Positions 61,826 through 64,000 of a DNA stretch of 64,000 bases are shown here, in pieces. Position numbers and translations under genes: made by a program. Where the stretch lies: assembly GCA_902792815.1 (NCBI GenBank), contig CADBAY010000008.1, positions 1 through 64,000 of the forward strand, in the 5' to 3' direction. Under the pieces are notes generated by a model that saw nothing but the letters and a program-made list of their open reading frames with translations, was not told where the DNA came from and did not search any database. Source of the DNA: an uncultured Bacteroidia bacterium. GTDB lineage: Bacteria > Bacteroidota > Bacteroidia > Bacteroidales > UBA932. Within the stretch, counting starts at the first letter, position 1, and every line of letters begins with the position of its first letter.

Positions 61826-63091
61826 ATGTTAGACATTTTTGAAAGAATAGAACGCGATTCCGGCGGCCCTATAGGCCAGTATTTCGAACAGGGCTTCGGC
61901 TATTATATGTATCCCCGTCTGGAAGGGGAGCTGGGCCCGCATATGTTTTTCAACGGTGTTCCGGTCCTTAACTGGAGCCTGAACAATTATCTTGGCCTTG
62001 CCAATCATCCCGAGATCCGTAAGGTGGAGACTCAGGCCGTGGCAGAATGGGGACTCAGCGCCCCTATGGGCAGCCGTATGCTTTCAGGTCATACTAAGTA
62101 TCACGAGAAGTTGGAGAAGATGTTCGCCGACTTCGAGTGTAAAGAGGATGCATTCCTTTTCAACTTCGGCTATCAGGGCATTGTGTCCACCATCGACTGT
62201 CTCACCGCGAGGCACGACGTGATAGTGTACGACAATGAGGCTCACGCCTGCCTGCTCGACGGAATTCGCCTGCACACCGGCAGCAAGTACAAATACCGCC
62301 ACAACAACATGGCCGACTGCGAGAGGGTCCTTGCCCGTGCTTGCAAAGAGGCTGACGAGAGCGGCGGCGGTGTGCTGCTCATTACCGAGGGCGTTTACGG
62401 CATGACCGGAGCCCTGGGCAAGCTGGACGAAATAGTTGCCCTCAAGGCCAAGTATCCTTTCCGCATCCTTATCGACGACGCACACGGCTTCGGCCTTCTT
62501 GGAGAGCACGGAAGGGGCACTTCCGAGCACTTTGGCGTTATGGACGGCGTGGATATCTACATCGGCGCTTTTGCCAAGAGCATGGCCTCCATAGGCGGCT
62601 TCGTGGCTGGCCCCCGCAAGATTATCAACTATCTTCGCCTGAACATGCGTTCGCAAATGTATGCCAAGAGCCAGCCTATGGCTTTTGTGATAAGCAACAT
62701 CAAGCGCCTTGAGGTCATAATGTCGCCGGAAGGCGATGAGAGGCGCCGTAAGTGCATGGAAATCACGCACGCCCTCCAGAAGGGCTTCCGTGAGCAGGGA
62801 TTCGACATCGGTGAGGCCGAGGCCTGCGTTACCCCTATCCACATCGACGGCGGCGGAATAGCGCAGGCTACGAAGATAGCCAAAGACCTTCGGGAGAATT
62901 ACAAGATTTTCTGTTCCATGGTCATTTATCCGGTGATTCCGAAGGGAATGATTATCTTCCGTATAGTGTCCACCGCGGCGCATACTATGGAAGACGTGGA
63001 ATACACCCTCAATGCTTTCAAGGAGATAAAGGCCAAACTGGATGCCGGCTTGTATGACGGCGACGACATCGCCTCCATGAAGATAGACTAA
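61826..63091 (+). CDS. Serine palmitoyltransferase (alpha-oxoamine synthase family)
   Basis: The 421-residue PLP enzyme has the PLP Lys251 in GAFAKSMASIGGF, LIDDAHGFGLLGEHGRGT near 215-232 with the PLP-binding Asp and His, and LNWSLNNYLGLANHPEI near 48-64. The family includes glycine C-acetyltransferase, BioF and serine palmitoyltransferase. The call as SPT rests on resemblance to Bacteroides SPT and on the next gene, a reductase fit for the second sphingolipid step. It would condense serine with an acyl-CoA or acyl-ACP to give 3-ketosphinganine. Confidence 0.8.
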   Translation: MLDIFERIERDSGGPIGQYFEQGFGYYMYPRLEGELGPHMFFNGVPVLNWSLNNYLGLANHPEIRKVETQAVAEWGLSAPMGSRMLSGHTKYHEKLEKMFADFECKEDAFLFNFGYQGIVSTIDCLTARHDVIVYDNEAHACLLDGIRLHTGSKYKYRHNNMADCERVLARACKEADESGGGVLLITEGVYGMTGALGKLDEIVALKAKYPFRILIDDAHGFGLLGEHGRGTSEHFGVMDGVDIYIGAFAKSMASIGGFVAGPRKIINYLRLNMRSQMYAKSQPMAFVISNIKRLEVIMSPEGDERRRKCMEITHALQKGFREQGFDIGEAEACVTPIHIDGGGIAQATKIAKDLRENYKIFCSMVIYPVIPKGMIIFRIVSTAAHTMEDVEYTLNAFKEIKAKLDAGLYDGDDIASMKID

Positions 63092-63912
63092 TGCAGGTAA
63101 ACGAATACTTTAAAGACAAAGTGGTGATAGTTACCGGTGCCAGTTCGGGCATCGGCCTGGCATCGGCGCGTCTTTTCGGAAGCCTTGGGGCGTATGTTGT
63201 AATGGCAGCCCGCTCTTACGACAAATTATGCTCCCTTGCTCCGTCTGTGGGAGCGTCCGATCATGTTCTTCCGGTACGTTGCGACGTGTCTTCCGAGGAG
63301 GATTGCAAAGCTCTTGTGGAGGCTGCGGTCCAGTGGTTCGGCGGCATAGACATCCTGGTCAACAATGCAGGCCTTTCCATGCGCGCCATGTTCAAAGACC
63401 TTGACCTCCAGGTCATCCATCGCTTGATGGACGTCAATTTCTGGGGGACCGTCAACTGCACCAAATATGCATTGCCTTATCTGCTGGAGAGTAAAGGCCA
63501 GGTAGTCGGCGTAGTGAGCATCGCTGCTTATTCCGCCCTGCCTGCCCGTACGGGTTACAGCGCGTCAAAATATGCCATCCGGGGCTTCCTTGATACGATT
63601 CGCATAGAGCACCTCAAAGACGGGCTCGGAGTACTTGTATTCGCTCCCGGATACACTTCTTCAAACGTCCGCAATGCCGCCCTTACAGCCGATGGCAGCG
63701 CGCAGGGAGAGACTCCTCTCGACGAAGACAAGCTGATGAGTGCCGAAAAGTGCGCCCAATACCTTGCCAAGGGACTTGCAGAACGCAAATCCGAAGTAAT
63801 CCTTACTCCTCTGGGCAAGGCTACCGTATGGGCTCACCGCCTTTTTCCCCGTCTTACCGACAAACTGACTTATAAATATATAGCACGTGAAACCGACAGT
63901 CCGTTTAAGTAA
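63091..63912 (+). CDS. SDR reductase, possible 3-ketosphinganine reductase
   Basis: The 273-residue classical SDR has TGASSGIG near residues 15-22, NNAG near 91-94, Ser in VVSIAAYSALP near 139-149 and the catalytic YSASKYA near 153-159. Its start overlaps the serine palmitoyltransferase stop by one base (TAATG). The C-terminal part with a long PGYTSSNVRNAALTADG segment and an HRLFPRLTDKL amphipathic stretch resembles membrane-associated ketosphinganine reductases. The assignment is an inference from this and the neighbour. Confidence 0.65.
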   Translation: MQVNEYFKDKVVIVTGASSGIGLASARLFGSLGAYVVMAARSYDKLCSLAPSVGASDHVLPVRCDVSSEEDCKALVEAAVQWFGGIDILVNNAGLSMRAMFKDLDLQVIHRLMDVNFWGTVNCTKYALPYLLESKGQVVGVVSIAAYSALPARTGYSASKYAIRGFLDTIRIEHLKDGLGVLVFAPGYTSSNVRNAALTADGSAQGETPLDEDKLMSAEKCAQYLAKGLAERKSEVILTPLGKATVWAHRLFPRLTDKLTYKYIARETDSPFK

Positions 63913-64000
63913 AGTTTTACCGCCCCTTATTGTGGTCCTGCTGTTGACGGCTGTCGCTCCGCGACTGGCCCGGTTCGACTACGAATACAAGAAGGGAAGT
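63887..64000 (+). CDS. Start of a 7TM HD-domain (PgpH-like) protein, partial
   Basis: A GTG at 63887 opens 38 codons to the window edge, overlapping the SDR end by 26 bases. It encodes a basic start, one membrane helix (LPPLIVVLLLTAVAP) and then FDYEYKKGS, the stretch that follows the first helix in Bacteroidota 7TMR-HDED/HDIG proteins, which hydrolyse cyclic di-AMP. The identification rests on this short piece. Confidence 0.45.
   Translation, partial: MKPTVRLSKVLPPLIVVLLLTAVAPRLARFDYEYKKGS

Overview
Most of this window (about 3.04 kb to the end) reads as a chromosome of a Bacteroidales bacterium, probably gut or rumen. The signs are promoters of the Bacteroidota type (TTTG near -33 and TAnnTTTG near -7), almost no Shine-Dalgarno sequences, FimA/Mfa2-type fimbrial genes, fimbrillin-like lipoproteins, a two-gene glycine decarboxylase (gcvPA/gcvPB), a serine palmitoyltransferase for sphingolipids, and a SecA with a C-terminal SEC-C zinc motif. 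The first 3 kb look different. They have strong GGAGG ribosome binding sites, a TTG start, an exported acetolactate decarboxylase and a STAS-domain remnant, which suggest a Firmicute, perhaps of the Negativicutes. No species can be named from the sequence alone.

Layout. 1-3042: foreign-looking block with two small exported proteins (one frameshifted), budA, a truncated STAS gene and a dicarboxylate symporter that runs in frame into the tail of a TrkA gene. 3151-9000: flavoprotein, a small ORF coupled to a surface lipoprotein, and a TMEM43 homologue. 9057-14162: surface polysaccharide genes (three family 2 glycosyltransferases, a flippase, a TOD1/MUCI70-type protein) around a tRNA-Gly(CCC). 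14222-18248: secA, bactofilin and a zinc-ribbon protein. 18541-23389: ssb followed by a fimbrial operon. 24072-31055: unknown gene, lplA, gcvT, gcvH, gcvPA, gcvPB and a phosphoesterase. 31073-35100: an SDR enzyme and two paralogous lipoproteins, the second with its own small coupled ORF. 35078-41518: ftcD-hutU-hutH-hutI on the minus strand. 41616-44920: YitT protein, a duplicated-domain lipoprotein, a GH43 gene cut off and joined to a KDPG aldolase tail, and a nicotinamidase. 44972-50118: heterodimeric ABC exporter, thioesterase, then a probable preQ1-I riboswitch controlling yhhQ-queF. 50120-55131: CBM9-like protein, namZ, a hairpin repeat, SRP RNA, cdd, phosphoglucomutase and ftsE. 55203-64000: TPR protein, outer-membrane barrel, gyrB, serine palmitoyltransferase, SDR, and the start of an HD-domain receptor.

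How the genes work together. The hut operon turns histidine into glutamate and passes the formimino carbon to tetrahydrofolate. The glycine cleavage operon, with its own lipoate ligase, also feeds one-carbon units to tetrahydrofolate, so both routes meet in folate metabolism. YhhQ would import a 7-deazaguanine precursor, QueF would reduce preQ0 to preQ1, and the riboswitch would sense preQ1. Serine palmitoyltransferase and the adjacent reductase fit the first two steps of sphingolipid synthesis.

The most important caution is structural. Two ORFs (1914-3161 and 43630-44364) are each the front of one gene joined to the tail of an unrelated gene across a few shared bases. They are either real rearrangements or chimeric joins in the assembly, and the second reading is likely for the first junction because the two sides also differ in apparent taxonomy. 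No CRISPR array, insertion sequence or prophage was seen.
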